Origin: Rhizobium laguerreae | Lineage (GTDB): Bacteria; Pseudomonadota; Alphaproteobacteria; Rhizobiales; Rhizobiaceae | Assembly (NCBI RefSeq): GCF_002008165.1 | Contig: NZ_MRDM01000017.1 | Location: forward strand, 749 to 64,748 | DNA length: 64,000 nt | Direction: 5' to 3' | Shown: positions 25,721 through 34,866 of the stretch, in pieces | Layout: the number at the start of each line of letters is the position of its first letter | Position numbering within the stretch: position 1 is the first letter of the stretch | Notes under the pieces: model-generated | The model's database searches: none | What the model saw: only the letters and a program-made list of their open reading frames with translations | What the model was told of the DNA's origin: nothing | Translations under genes and position numbers: made by a program

Positions 25721-25768
25721 GAGCATGATGTTGTCCGAAAACCGCGCACACTTTTCGGCATCATGCTC
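25721..25768. repeat. GAGCATGATG palindromic intergenic repeat
   Basis: GAGCATGATG (25721-25730) and CATCATGCTC (25759-25768) are perfect 10-base arms, with an inner pair CCGAAAA (25735-25741) and TTTTCGG (25752-25758). The element lies 30 bases before the osmC start, in the 210-base gap after the SDR gene. The rest of that gap shows nothing I can name. The element could also terminate the upstream transcript, but no U-run follows. Confidence 0.75.
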
Positions 25769-25798
25769 TGAAAGCACAATCGAAAACAGGAGGACGGC

Positions 25799-26230
25799 AT
25801 GCAGATCAATCGCACGGCTTCGGCCCATTGGACCGGTGGCCTCAAGGACGGCAAAGGCCTGATCTCGACGCAGAGCGGCGCCCTGAAGGACTATCCCTAC
25901 GGCTTTGCAAGCCGCTTCGAAGGCATCCCCGGCACCAACCCGGAAGAGCTGATAGGTGCCGCCCATGCCGGCTGCTTCACGATGGCGCTGTCGTTGATCC
26001 TCGGGGAAGCCGGCTTTACCGCCGAGCATATGGAAACCTCCGCCAAGGTGACGCTCGAAAGCGTCGAGGGCGGCTTCGCCATCACCGCCATCCATCTCTC
26101 ACTCTCCGGCCGTATTCCCGGTGCCGATGAAGCGACCTTCACCGAACTTGCCAACAAGGCGAAAGCCGGCTGCCCGGTTTCCAAGGCTCTCGCATCCGTT
26201 CCGATCACACTCGACGTCAAGGTCGTCTGA
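25799..26230 (+). CDS. OsmC family peroxiredoxin
   Basis: This 143-residue protein matches OsmC in length and in the position of its two redox cysteines: Cys59 in AAHAGCFTMA and Cys125 in AKAGCPVSKAL, the same numbers as in E. coli OsmC. The enzyme reduces organic hydroperoxides in the cytoplasm as a dimer. The ATG has a strong ribosome site (AGGAGGACGGC). It appears to be a single-gene unit: the galactose operon ends 210 bases upstream, with a palindromic repeat between, and the TetR-RND operon begins downstream. Confidence 0.93.
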   Translation: MQINRTASAHWTGGLKDGKGLISTQSGALKDYPYGFASRFEGIPGTNPEELIGAAHAGCFTMALSLILGEAGFTAEHMETSAKVTLESVEGGFAITAIHLSLSGRIPGADEATFTELANKAKAGCPVSKALASVPITLDVKVV

Positions 26231-26377
26231 CTCGTCACTCCATCAACGAAGTGCCGCGCGCTTGTCGCCGCGGCGCTTTGTATTTGGTGCACCCATTGTC
26301 GGCGCCCCTTATTCCAGCTCGAGTTGTTGCTTCCGCCGGACTGCCCTCGTTTCGCAAAGCCTTATGTTGCGCGACAG

Positions 26378-26434
26378 TTGACAAATAACGCCTGATATTT
26401 TACGACTGACGAAATTCGAAAATCGTCAGTCGTA
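26378..26434 (+). promoter_or_regulatory. Promoter with palindromic operator of the TetR-RND operon
   Basis: TACGACTGACG (26401-26411) and CGTCAGTCGTA (26424-26434) form perfect 11-base inverted arms around a 12-base AT-rich spacer. A consensus -35 box TTGACA (26378-26383) lies 17 bases before the left arm, placing the arm on the -10 position (weak TACGAC). The tetR ATG follows at 26453. This geometry fits autorepression by the TetR protein, with drug or metabolite binding releasing the efflux operon. Confidence 0.7.
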
Positions 26435-26452
26435 ATTCAGGTCCCGAAGCTT

Positions 26453-27061
26453 ATGAACGACATCGCGGAAAATACGCTGGACATTGCGCGGCAGGAGAAT
26501 GTCACGCGCATTCTTGATGCGGCCGAGCGGCTGTTTCGGCACTATGGCTACAGCAAGACGACGGTGGCCGATATTGCCCGCGATCTCGGCATGTCGCCGG
26601 CCAATATCTATCGTTTCTTCGCCTCCAAGGTGGAAATCCACCAGGCGCTCTGCGGGCGTATGCTCGCGACTGCCTATCAAATCGCCTACGACATCCGTCA
26701 TCAGCCGATCAGCGCCAGCGAGCGGCTGCGCCGCTATGTCGAGACCCAGCATCAGTTGACGCTTGATCTGATGCTTGACGAGATGAAGGTGCACGAGATG
26801 ATCGTGGTCGCCATCGAGCGCGACTGGCATGTCATCGAAAAACACATCGATCGTGTTCATGACCTGATCGCCGAAATCATCGCCGAAGGCATTGCAGCCG
26901 GGGAATTTGCCGAGCAGGACCCGGTCGTTGCCTCGCGCTGCTTCGGCGCGGCGACGATCAATCTCTGCCATCCGCAGATGGTGGCGCAATGTCTTGCCAA
27001 AACCAACCGCGCGAGCGTCGACGAACTGATCAATTATGTGATCAGGGCGCTGAAGAAATAA
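26453..27061 (+). CDS. TetR family transcriptional regulator (RND efflux regulator)
   Basis: This 202-residue regulator has the TetR helix-turn-helix at about 17-63 (RILDAAERLFRHYGYSKTTV, ADIARDLGMSPANIYRFFAS) and a ligand-binding helical domain behind it. It is the first gene of an operon with an RND adaptor and pump, so it probably represses the operon from the inverted repeat at 26401-26434. The ligand is unknown. The adaptor gene starts 48 bases after its stop. Confidence 0.92.
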   Translation: MNDIAENTLDIARQENVTRILDAAERLFRHYGYSKTTVADIARDLGMSPANIYRFFASKVEIHQALCGRMLATAYQIAYDIRHQPISASERLRRYVETQHQLTLDLMLDEMKVHEMIVVAIERDWHVIEKHIDRVHDLIAEIIAEGIAAGEFAEQDPVVASRCFGAATINLCHPQMVAQCLAKTNRASVDELINYVIRALKK

Positions 27062-27109
27062 TGGGCGGCAGCCGCCGTCGAATCCCGAAACAATCCAGGA
27101 GTGCGGAAG

Positions 27110-28249
27110 ATGTTTTCGCTCAAGACCCTCAGCCATCGCATGCCGTCCGTCGCCAGTCTCATACTCGTCGGCGCCATCGGCATCGGCGTTTCCGCCTGCT
27201 CGGAAGAGAAGGCTGAGGTCAAGCAAGTCATCCGGCCGGTGAAGGTCGTCGAGATCGCCAAGGCCGGCGACACCCGCAAGCTCGACTATTCGGGCTCGGT
27301 CAAGGCGCGCACGGAGATGAACCTCGGATTTCGCGTCGCCGGCAAGATCACCGAACGCCTCGTCGATATCGGCGACAAGGTGAAGCCGGGCGACGTGCTC
27401 GCTCGGATGGACTCCACCGATTACCAGTTGGCGGTCAAGACGGCGGAAGCCAATCTCGCAGCCGCTGAAAAAGGCGTGGAAACCGCCGATCTCGTGAACA
27501 AGCGCAATCAGCAGCTGTTCGACAAGAATGTTTCGCCGAAATCCCAGCTGGAGCAAGCGTCGCTCAGTTACGATCAGGCCGTTTCAAGCCGCGATGCCGC
27601 CGTCTCGGCGCTCGATCAGGCGAAGAACCAGGTGAGTTATGCGGAGCTGAAGGCCGACCACAACGGGATTGTCACGACGATCAATGCCGATGTCGGCCAG
27701 GTCGTTGCGTCGGGCACTCCCGTCGTCGCCGTTGCCGTCGACGGCGAAAAGGAAGTGCAGATCGCCGTTCCGGAAAACGACATTGCCGAATTCAAGCCGG
27801 GCAAAACAGTCAAGGCAAGCTTCTGGGCCGACGACAGGCTGGTGCTCGACGGCAAGGTGCGGGAGGTTTCCGGAAGCGCCGACCAGCAGTCGCGTACCTT
27901 TGCGGTCCGCGTGAGCCTGCCGAACGATCCGCGCGTCTTGCTCGGCATGACGGCGACGATCGAGGCCGACGTCAGCAATAGCAACAGCTATGTCTCGATC
28001 CCGCTCAGCGCACTGGCTGAAAAGGACGGCAAGCAGATGGTCTGGACCGTCGACCGCGACACGGCGACCGTGCATGGCCGCGACATCAAGGTCGCCGATT
28101 TCACCGGCGACGGCGTGCATGTGACTGAGGGTCTCGATACCGGCGATCTCGTCGTTTCAGCCGGCACGCAGTTCATGAGCGAAAACCTGAAGGTGAAGGT
28201 GCCGGACCAGCAGTCGGCCCTGGCTGCCACGGACCAGACCGTCCGCTGA
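27110..28249 (+). CDS. RND efflux periplasmic adaptor subunit (lipoprotein)
   Basis: This 379-residue membrane-fusion protein has a lipoprotein signal ending GVSAC, with lipidation at Cys30, then the biotinyl-lipoyl-like segment (FRVAGKITERLVDIGDKVKP), an alpha-helical hairpin (about 95-165) and beta-barrel and membrane-proximal domains. It would link the inner-membrane pump encoded next to an outer-membrane channel; no channel gene is in the window. I chose ATG 27110 because AGGAG at 27097-27101 is 8 bases upstream; GTG 27101 overlaps that site. Confidence 0.92.
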   Translation: MFSLKTLSHRMPSVASLILVGAIGIGVSACSEEKAEVKQVIRPVKVVEIAKAGDTRKLDYSGSVKARTEMNLGFRVAGKITERLVDIGDKVKPGDVLARMDSTDYQLAVKTAEANLAAAEKGVETADLVNKRNQQLFDKNVSPKSQLEQASLSYDQAVSSRDAAVSALDQAKNQVSYAELKADHNGIVTTINADVGQVVASGTPVVAVAVDGEKEVQIAVPENDIAEFKPGKTVKASFWADDRLVLDGKVREVSGSADQQSRTFAVRVSLPNDPRVLLGMTATIEADVSNSNSYVSIPLSALAEKDGKQMVWTVDRDTATVHGRDIKVADFTGDGVHVTEGLDTGDLVVSAGTQFMSENLKVKVPDQQSALAATDQTVR

Positions 28250-28275
28250 ACGCGCGATAAAGAGAGAACAGGACC

Positions 28276-31200
28276 ATGGAAGCCACCACCGAAAAGCGGC
28301 CCTTCAATCTGTCGCGCTGGGCGATCGGACATCCGAGCATCGCCCGCTTCCTCTTCGGACTGATCATCATCACCGGCGTGCTCGGCCTGATGCGCATGGG
28401 CCAGCGCGAGGACCCCGAATTCACCTTCCGCGTCATGGTCGTTCAGGCGATCTGGCCGGGCGCTTCCATTCAGGAAATGGAAGATCAGGTCGTCAACAAG
28501 ATCGAGCGCAAGCTGCAGGAAACACCGCATATCGACTGGGTCAAGTCCTATACGCGTGCAGGCAGCGCGATCATCACCCTGCAGGTCAAGGGCGACACGA
28601 ATTCGGAAGAAGTGGCGGATGCCTTCTACCAGGTACGCAAGAAGGTCGGCGACATATCCAGCGAGCTGCCGCAGGGCCTGCTCGGCCCCTATTTCAACGA
28701 CGAGTTCGGCGACACCTTCATCACACTGCATTCGATCAGCGGCGACGGTTATTCCTATCCGGAACTGAAGAAATTCGCGATCCAGGCGCGCGACATGCTG
28801 CTGACGACGCCGGGCGTCGAGAAAGCCGTCATCATCGGCGACCAGCCTGAGAAGATCTATATCGACGTCTCATCCAAGGCGCTCGCCGAGCGCGGCCTGA
28901 CGATCCTCGATCTGCAGAACGCCATCAAGGGCCAAAACAATGTCGATCCGGCCGGCTCGGTCGATACCGGCCTGCGCTCGGTGCGCATCTCGGTCGAAGG
29001 CGACGTGAAGAAGGCGGCCGATATCCGCGAGCTGCGCCTTCGCGCCGGCGGCCAGGTGACGCGCCTCGGCGATATCGCCACCGTCAGTCCCGGTCTCGAA
29101 GATCCCTACCAGCGCAAGTACCGTTTCAACGGCCACGACAGCGTTCAGGTCGGCGTCGTGATGGCCAAGGGCTTCAATGTGACCGATGTCGGCAAGGGCG
29201 TAGAGGCGACCTATCAGCGTTTCGAAGAGGCGCTGCCCTACGGCGTCGCCGTCGATCAGATCGCCAACCAGCCCGACGTGGTGACGGATGCGGTCCGCGA
29301 ATTCATGCATGCGCTCGGCGAAGCTCTCATCATCGTGCTGGTCGTCTCGTTCGTGTCGATCGGCTGGCGATCGGGTCTCGTCATCGCCATCGCCATTCCA
29401 CTGGTGCTCGCAGCCACTTTTGCGCTGATGTACGAACTCGGCATCGACCTGCAGCGCATCTCGCTCGGCGCGCTGATCATCGCGCTCGGCCTGCTTGTCG
29501 ACGATGCGATGATCGTCGTCGAGATGATGGAGCGAAAGCTGGAGGAGGGGCTCGTCAAGATCGAGGCGGCAAGCTTTGCCTATTCCTCGACCGCCTTCCC
29601 GATGCTGACCGGCACGCTGATCACCACGGCCGGCTTCATTCCCGTCGGCTTCGCCGCCTCGACGGCCGGCGAATATGTGCGGTCTCTGTTCTACGTCGTC
29701 GGCATCGCGCTCGTCACCTCGTGGTTCGTCGCGGTCTACTTCACGCCGTGGCTCGGCTATATGATCCTCAAGCAGCGCCATCACGCTGGCGAGCATCACG
29801 ACGCCTTCGACACCGGCTTCTACCGTCGGCTGCGCAGCACGGTCGGCTGGGCGGTGCGCCACCGCGTCATCGTGCTGCTGCTGACGCTTGGCACCTTCGT
29901 CACCAGCCTCTGGGCCTTCCAGTTCATTCCGCAGAATTTCTTCCCGCAATCTTCGCGGCCGGAAATTCTCGTCGATCTCTGGCTGCCCGAGGGCACCAGC
30001 ATCAAGGAAGTCGAGGTGCAGGCAAAGGCGCTGGAAGCCAAGATGATGGATGATCCCGACAAGCGGTTCATCGCCACCTATATCGGCGAAGGCGCGCCGC
30101 GTTTCTTCCTGCCGCTCGACCAGCAGCTGCGCAATCCGAACTTCGCTCAGCTGCTCGTCATGGCCAATGACGAACCGGCACGCGAGCGGCTGATCGTCAG
30201 GCTGCGGACGATCCTTGCGGAAGACTTCCCCGATATTCGCGGCAAGGTCGACCGCCTCTTCCTCGGTCCGCCGACCGGCTGGCCGGTGCAGATGCGCGTC
30301 ATGGGGCCCGACCGCCAGGAAGTCAGGGAGATCGCCGATCAGGTAAAGGCGCGCTTCCAGGCCAATCCGATGCTCGGCGCCATCCATGACGACTGGCTGG
30401 AAGAGGTGCCGGGGATGAAGCTGGTGATCGACCAGGACCGCGCCCGGGCACTCGGCGTCACCTCGCAGCGCGTGCGCCAGATGCTGCAGACCGCCATGTC
30501 GGGGGCTGCGCTCGACGATTTCCGCGACGGCGAGGAGACGGTCTCGATCGTCGCCCGCGAGCCGGATGCCAGCCGCTCGCTGCTGTCGGCGGTCAACTCG
30601 GTCTATGTGCCGACGGATTTCGGCGGCTTCGTGCCTGTCTCGCAGGTCGCCAAGGTCGTGCCCGTCATGGAGCAGGGCATCGAATGGCGGCGCAACCGCC
30701 TGCCGACGATCACCGTGCGCGCCACGCTGCCTGACGATGTGCAGGCGAACGATGTGGTGATGAAGATGTATGCCGACATGAAGGACCTGCGCGACAGCCT
30801 GCCTGCCGGCTACAATGTCGAGATCCAGGGCGGCGCCGAGGATGCGGCGGAAAGCCAGATGTCGATTGCCGCCAAGGCGCCGATCATGCTCGCCGTCATC
30901 ATCGTGCTGCTGATGGTGCAGCTGCAGCATTTCGGCAAGGCAATGCTGGTGCTCGCCACCGGTCCGCTCGGCATCATCGGTGCGGCTGCCGCATTGCTGA
31001 TCAGCGGCGCGCCCTTCGGCTTCGTGGCGATCCTCGGGGTCATCGCGCTGCTCGGCATCATCATGCGCAACTCGATCATCCTGGTCGATCAGATCGACCA
31101 GGATATCAAGGCCGGCATGCACCGGCAGGAGGCGATCGTCGGCGCGGCCGTGCGGCGTTTCCGGCCGATCATGCTGACGGCGCTGACCGCCGTGCTGGCG

Positions 31201-31419
31201 CTGATCCCGATCTCGCGCGGTGTCTTCTGGGGTCCGCTCGCCTACGCCATGATGGGCGGCATCCTGGTTGCGACCGTGCTCACCATTCTGGTTCTGCCCG
31301 CCGGTTACGCCCTTTTCTTCGGCCGGGAGCCGAAGAAAAAGGACGAGCCAGGCCAGCATGCCGACGCCATCCAGGAAGAGGCGGATGACAGACATCCGCC
31401 GGCGTTGGCAGCAGAGTGA
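28276..31419 (+). CDS. RND family efflux transporter permease
   Basis: This 1047-residue inner-membrane pump has the RND layout: a first helix (ARFLFGLIIITGVLGLMRM), a large periplasmic porter loop, helices 2-6, a second porter loop starting near QFIPQNFFPQSSRPEILVDL, and helices 8-12. The proton-relay aspartate pair is in GLLVDDAMIVVEMMERKLEEG, trimmed here to the core LLVDDAMIVVEMMER. It works with the lipoprotein adaptor 26 bases upstream. Length and motifs are normal. A strong terminator follows the stop. Substrate class (drug, lipid or signal) cannot be told. Confidence 0.94.
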   Translation: MEATTEKRPFNLSRWAIGHPSIARFLFGLIIITGVLGLMRMGQREDPEFTFRVMVVQAIWPGASIQEMEDQVVNKIERKLQETPHIDWVKSYTRAGSAIITLQVKGDTNSEEVADAFYQVRKKVGDISSELPQGLLGPYFNDEFGDTFITLHSISGDGYSYPELKKFAIQARDMLLTTPGVEKAVIIGDQPEKIYIDVSSKALAERGLTILDLQNAIKGQNNVDPAGSVDTGLRSVRISVEGDVKKAADIRELRLRAGGQVTRLGDIATVSPGLEDPYQRKYRFNGHDSVQVGVVMAKGFNVTDVGKGVEATYQRFEEALPYGVAVDQIANQPDVVTDAVREFMHALGEALIIVLVVSFVSIGWRSGLVIAIAIPLVLAATFALMYELGIDLQRISLGALIIALGLLVDDAMIVVEMMERKLEEGLVKIEAASFAYSSTAFPMLTGTLITTAGFIPVGFAASTAGEYVRSLFYVVGIALVTSWFVAVYFTPWLGYMILKQRHHAGEHHDAFDTGFYRRLRSTVGWAVRHRVIVLLLTLGTFVTSLWAFQFIPQNFFPQSSRPEILVDLWLPEGTSIKEVEVQAKALEAKMMDDPDKRFIATYIGEGAPRFFLPLDQQLRNPNFAQLLVMANDEPARERLIVRLRTILAEDFPDIRGKVDRLFLGPPTGWPVQMRVMGPDRQEVREIADQVKARFQANPMLGAIHDDWLEEVPGMKLVIDQDRARALGVTSQRVRQMLQTAMSGAALDDFRDGEETVSIVAREPDASRSLLSAVNSVYVPTDFGGFVPVSQVAKVVPVMEQGIEWRRNRLPTITVRATLPDDVQANDVVMKMYADMKDLRDSLPAGYNVEIQGGAEDAAESQMSIAAKAPIMLAVIIVLLMVQLQHFGKAMLVLATGPLGIIGAAAALLISGAPFGFVAILGVIALLGIIMRNSIILVDQIDQDIKAGMHRQEAIVGAAVRRFRPIMLTALTAVLALIPISRGVFWGPLAYAMMGGILVATVLTILVLPAGYALFFGREPKKKDEPGQHADAIQEEADDRHPPALAAE

Positions 31420-31421
31420 GG

Positions 31422-31449
31422 ACGGCGCGGCGCAAGCCGCGCCGTTTTC
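31422..31449 (+). terminator. Rho-independent terminator of the TetR-RND operon
   Basis: ACGGCGCGGC (31422-31431) pairs perfectly with GCCGCGCCGT (31436-31445) around GCAA, followed by TTTCC. It begins two bases after the pump stop codon. Confidence 0.85.
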
Positions 31450-31647
31450 CTTGCAGGCCACAGCTTCCTCATCAGAGAGCGTTTCTGCTTAGCCCCGGCT
31501 CGGCAGCCAGCCTTTGAACGGGTCATTGCTGTCCGCTCCGCACCCGGGCGCCGATTTCAATGCCGCCTTGAAAAAGCTAAGCTGCGAAAGAATGCCGGGG
31601 GACCAACTGCGATCCCGGCCCACTCAGCGACGAGGCAGGGCACGACC

Positions 31648-33558
31648 ATGGCCGATCACCATCTGGACGCAAGCTGGAGCCCGATTGAGGGCAGTTTCGG
31701 GCGCCTCACCTTCATGCTTTTCAATCTTTCGACCGAACCGCTGTCCGGCTTCTCACTCGCCTATACGTCAGAGACGCGGGTTGCCGACAAACAAGTCTGC
31801 GACGGCGGCAGCCTGAAGCGGCGGGTCGCGCATTTCCACGAATTCCTGCCGCCCGAGGGGCTGAGCGTGCCGCCCGGCGGGCGCTGGCGGTTCACCGTCG
31901 AGGGGCTGACCAGGGCGCCGAAACATACGACATCGGGCGTCAAATCGGCCTATCTTACACTTGGCGACGGACGCCACGTTCCTGTTGGTTTCGGCGATCT
32001 CATGCTCGAAGGCCGGGATGGTGGCGTAGCTCCGGCGCTTCTGCCGCCGGGCCGGGCCGAGGAACCCTATTCGCTGCTGCCCTGGCCGCTGGCGCTCGGG
32101 CTGAAGGCTGGAGAGCTGCCGGTCGTCCTTTATCCGGTTGCGCGGACGCGGGCCGATGCGGTCAAGGCACTCTCGCTGGTTCTTGCGCTTTACCAGCGGC
32201 TCTACCCGGCCGACAATATGCCGTTTTCCCTCAGTGCCGTCGAAGGTGGGCGGGCCATTCGTTTCGTCACCGAATCGTCGATCGCCGCCTTTGCCTACGA
32301 ATTGCGCTTTACGGCGCATGAGATCGTGCTTTCGAGTGCGGGTGACGCCGGGCGGCATTACGGGCTGATCAGCCTGGCGCAACTGCTGCACGGTGCCCGC
32401 GCCGATCGCGAGCGCTTCAAATTTCCCAATTTCGGCACGATAGCCGACCAGCCGCGTTATGACTGGCGCGGCTGCCATCTCGATGTGTCCAGGCAGTTCT
32501 ATCCAGTGACAGACGTCATGCGGCTGATCGATATTCTCGCCTGGAACAAGCTCAACATCTTTCACTGGCATCTGACGGACGACGAAGCATGGCGGCTGGA
32601 GATCAAGGCCTATCCCGCGCTGACGGAGATCGGCGCCCGGCGCGGGCCGGATGAAGTGCTCGTGCCGCAGCTTGGCGACGGAGCGCAAACGCGCGCCGGC
32701 CACTACACGCAGGAGGACGCCAGCCGGATCGTTGCGCATGCAGCCTCGCTGCATATCGAAGTGGTGCCGGAAATCGATATTCCAGGCCACAGCATGGCGA
32801 CGCTGTTCTCACTGCCCGAGCTTGTCGACGGGCAGGAGGCGCCGGACAGTTACCGCTCGGTGCAGGGTTATCCGAACAACGCCCTCAATCCGGCGGTGGA
32901 ATTCACCTATGAATTTCTCGGCAAGGTGTTCGACGAGATGGTGACGCTGTTTCCCGGCGAATATCTCCATATCGGCGGCGACGAAGTGGCGCATGGCGCC
33001 TGGCTTGCCTCGCCGCTCTGCAAGGCACTGATGGAGCGGGAGAAACTTGCCGGCACTGCCGAGCTGCAATCTTATTTCCTGAAACGTATCAAGGCCATGC
33101 TGTCGGAGCGCGGCAAGAAACTCGTCGGCTGGAACGAGGTCTCGCACGGCGGCGGTGTCGACCGCGACGGCACGCTGCTGATGGCCTGGGAAAAGCCCGC
33201 CGTCGGCATCGAGCTCGCGCAGGAAGGTTACGACGTGGTGATGACGCCGGGGCAAGCCTATTATCTCGACATGGCGCAGGCCGAGGCCTGGGCCGAGCCC
33301 GGCGCCAGCTGGGCGGGCTACGCGCCGCCGGAATATACCTACGCTTACGAGGCCGAGGGCGAGCTGCCGGAGGCGCTGCAGGAAAAGATCCGCGGTATCC
33401 AGGCCTGCATCTGGACCGAAAATTTCCTTTCCCGCGCCTATTTCAACCGGCTGGTTTTTCCGCGGCTCCCGGCAATCGCCGAGGCTGCCTGGACGCCTTC
33501 TGCACGCAAGGACTGGGATCGATTCGCCGCGATCGTCCGGATGTGGCCGGTGCTTTAA
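31648..33558 (+). CDS. Beta-N-acetylhexosaminidase, GH20
   Basis: This 636-residue enzyme has an N-terminal beta domain (about 1-140), a GH20b helper domain (about 150-265) and the GH20 barrel from about 270 (WRGCHLDVSRQFYPV). The catalytic pair is Asp445-Glu446 in HIGGDEVAHGAW; further substrate residues appear in HWHLTDDEAWR and in PEIDIPGHS. It removes terminal GlcNAc or GalNAc from chito-oligosaccharides or peptidoglycan fragments. No signal peptide is evident, so the substrate must be imported. It is convergent with a ROK kinase gene, the stops interleaving in TTAA at 33555-33558, and the two probably form a functional pair. The 228-base gap upstream holds only the terminator and no clear promoter. 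Confidence 0.92.
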   Translation: MADHHLDASWSPIEGSFGRLTFMLFNLSTEPLSGFSLAYTSETRVADKQVCDGGSLKRRVAHFHEFLPPEGLSVPPGGRWRFTVEGLTRAPKHTTSGVKSAYLTLGDGRHVPVGFGDLMLEGRDGGVAPALLPPGRAEEPYSLLPWPLALGLKAGELPVVLYPVARTRADAVKALSLVLALYQRLYPADNMPFSLSAVEGGRAIRFVTESSIAAFAYELRFTAHEIVLSSAGDAGRHYGLISLAQLLHGARADRERFKFPNFGTIADQPRYDWRGCHLDVSRQFYPVTDVMRLIDILAWNKLNIFHWHLTDDEAWRLEIKAYPALTEIGARRGPDEVLVPQLGDGAQTRAGHYTQEDASRIVAHAASLHIEVVPEIDIPGHSMATLFSLPELVDGQEAPDSYRSVQGYPNNALNPAVEFTYEFLGKVFDEMVTLFPGEYLHIGGDEVAHGAWLASPLCKALMEREKLAGTAELQSYFLKRIKAMLSERGKKLVGWNEVSHGGGVDRDGTLLMAWEKPAVGIELAQEGYDVVMTPGQAYYLDMAQAEAWAEPGASWAGYAPPEYTYAYEAEGELPEALQEKIRGIQACIWTENFLSRAYFNRLVFPRLPAIAEAAWTPSARKDWDRFAAIVRMWPVL

Positions 33559-34472
33559 AGAGCCGCGGCTTCCGCCTTCAGCCCCAAAAGTGCCGCGCCG
33601 ATCAGGCCGGGTTCGATGCGGCATTCGCTGCGCACTACCAGTGGGCGGTCGAACTTGCGCAGGATGCGGGCGCGCACGGCGTGGTCGAGCTCAGCAAGCA
33701 GCGGCTCGACATTGGAAAGCCCGCCGCCGACCGGCACGATGGTCGCGCCGGTGATATTGATCGTCAGCGCTAAGGGCGAGGCGACGAGATCGACATAGAC
33801 GTCGATCGTCCGTGTCGCCTTCTCCTCTCCATGGCCCCACTGGGCGATGATCTCCTCGCTGGCAAGGTCGAGATCGTGCAACGTCTTGTGTAGGCGCTCC
33901 AGGCCGCGGGCGCCGCCCACGGTGTCGACGCAGCCCCTCTGGCCGCAGCCGCAGGCATAGGCGGGAATGGCGACGGGGGGATTGCCGGCTGCCGATGCGA
34001 TGATCGGCCCGTGACCCCATTCGCCGGCAAATCCGCCGGCCTCGTTGACGAGGCGTCCATCGGCAACCAAGCCGCCGCCGACGCCGGTGCCGAGGATGGC
34101 GCCGAAGACGATGCGGTGCCCGCGGCCGGCGCCGAGACCGGCTTCGGCCATGGCGAAACAGTCGGCGTCGTTGGCGATCAGCACCGGCACGCCGAGCTCG
34201 GCTTCGAGGTCGGCTGCGAGTGCGCGGTTGTGGATGCAGGGAATATTGGCGCAGATCAGCCGCTGTGTATCGGGATCAACGACGCCGGCGATGGAAAGGA
34301 CGATGCGGCTCGGTTGCTCACCGGTCTCGGCTATGACGCCGCGCAGGGTCTCGACGAAAGCGGCAAAATCATTGCTGGGCGTCGGGCGGCGGCCGAGGGG
34401 AAGGATGTCTGTCTCGGAGCGGGCGATGCCGCCTTTGATGGCGGAGCCGCCGATGTCGAATGAAATGATCAT
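33555..34472 (-). CDS. ROK family sugar kinase (N-acetylglucosamine kinase type)
   Basis: This 305-residue kinase has the phosphate-binding motif SFDIGGSAIKGG at the N terminus, the ROK catalytic region VLIANDADCFAMAEAGLG and the zinc-binding motif CGCGQRGCVDT. ROK kinases phosphorylate GlcNAc, ManNAc or glucose. Its convergent partner is a GH20 hexosaminidase, which fits GlcNAc. I chose ATG 34472, directly before the ROK fold; an in-frame ATG 14 codons upstream would add a tail unlike the family. The 394 bases upstream (34473-34866) show no gene or structure I can name. Confidence 0.88.
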   Translation of the reverse strand: MIISFDIGGSAIKGGIARSETDILPLGRRPTPSNDFAAFVETLRGVIAETGEQPSRIVLSIAGVVDPDTQRLICANIPCIHNRALAADLEAELGVPVLIANDADCFAMAEAGLGAGRGHRIVFGAILGTGVGGGLVADGRLVNEAGGFAGEWGHGPIIASAAGNPPVAIPAYACGCGQRGCVDTVGGARGLERLHKTLHDLDLASEEIIAQWGHGEEKATRTIDVYVDLVASPLALTINITGATIVPVGGGLSNVEPLLAELDHAVRARILRKFDRPLVVRSECRIEPGLIGAALLGLKAEAAAL

Positions 34473-34866
34473 TGCCACTCTGCCGTTTCTCTGGTCTCCC
34501 GCGTCTGCTTGCATTATTGGTGTGGAATTTCAAGCGCTCATTCGGCGGTGGTGTCGCCGGCTTTATGGTCGTGCCCTGTGCCGCCCCCTGTTCTGCCGGA
34601 CATCTCTCGCACGGGTGGGGAGATCGGATAGGCGGGACGGGTTTCCATCTTCCATTCCGTCATGGCAAGACGTTGGAGAAATCTGGTGAGCTTAAGCCTC
34701 CGATCGCAGCCGCAATTTCTAACCCCGCAAGTCATTCAATTGGCATATTGCATCGCCAGAATCCAGCCCTACACTTTCATCAACTGCCGGACCCACGACC
34801 ATCGATACGAGAGAAAACAGTACCATCCGAAGAGCACGTCCCAAAGGCCGCCGCCTCTCATCCATT

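Noticed and set aside
24263..26095. A 610-codon minus-strand frame across the epimerase, SDR and osmC genes
   Set aside because: It spans three conserved genes in antisense and an intergenic repeat, so it cannot be a real gene.
28870..31461. A very long minus-strand open frame opposite the RND pump gene
   Set aside because: It is antisense to a clearly conserved pump, has Arg/His/Asp-rich composition typical of GC-rich shadow frames and no family motif.
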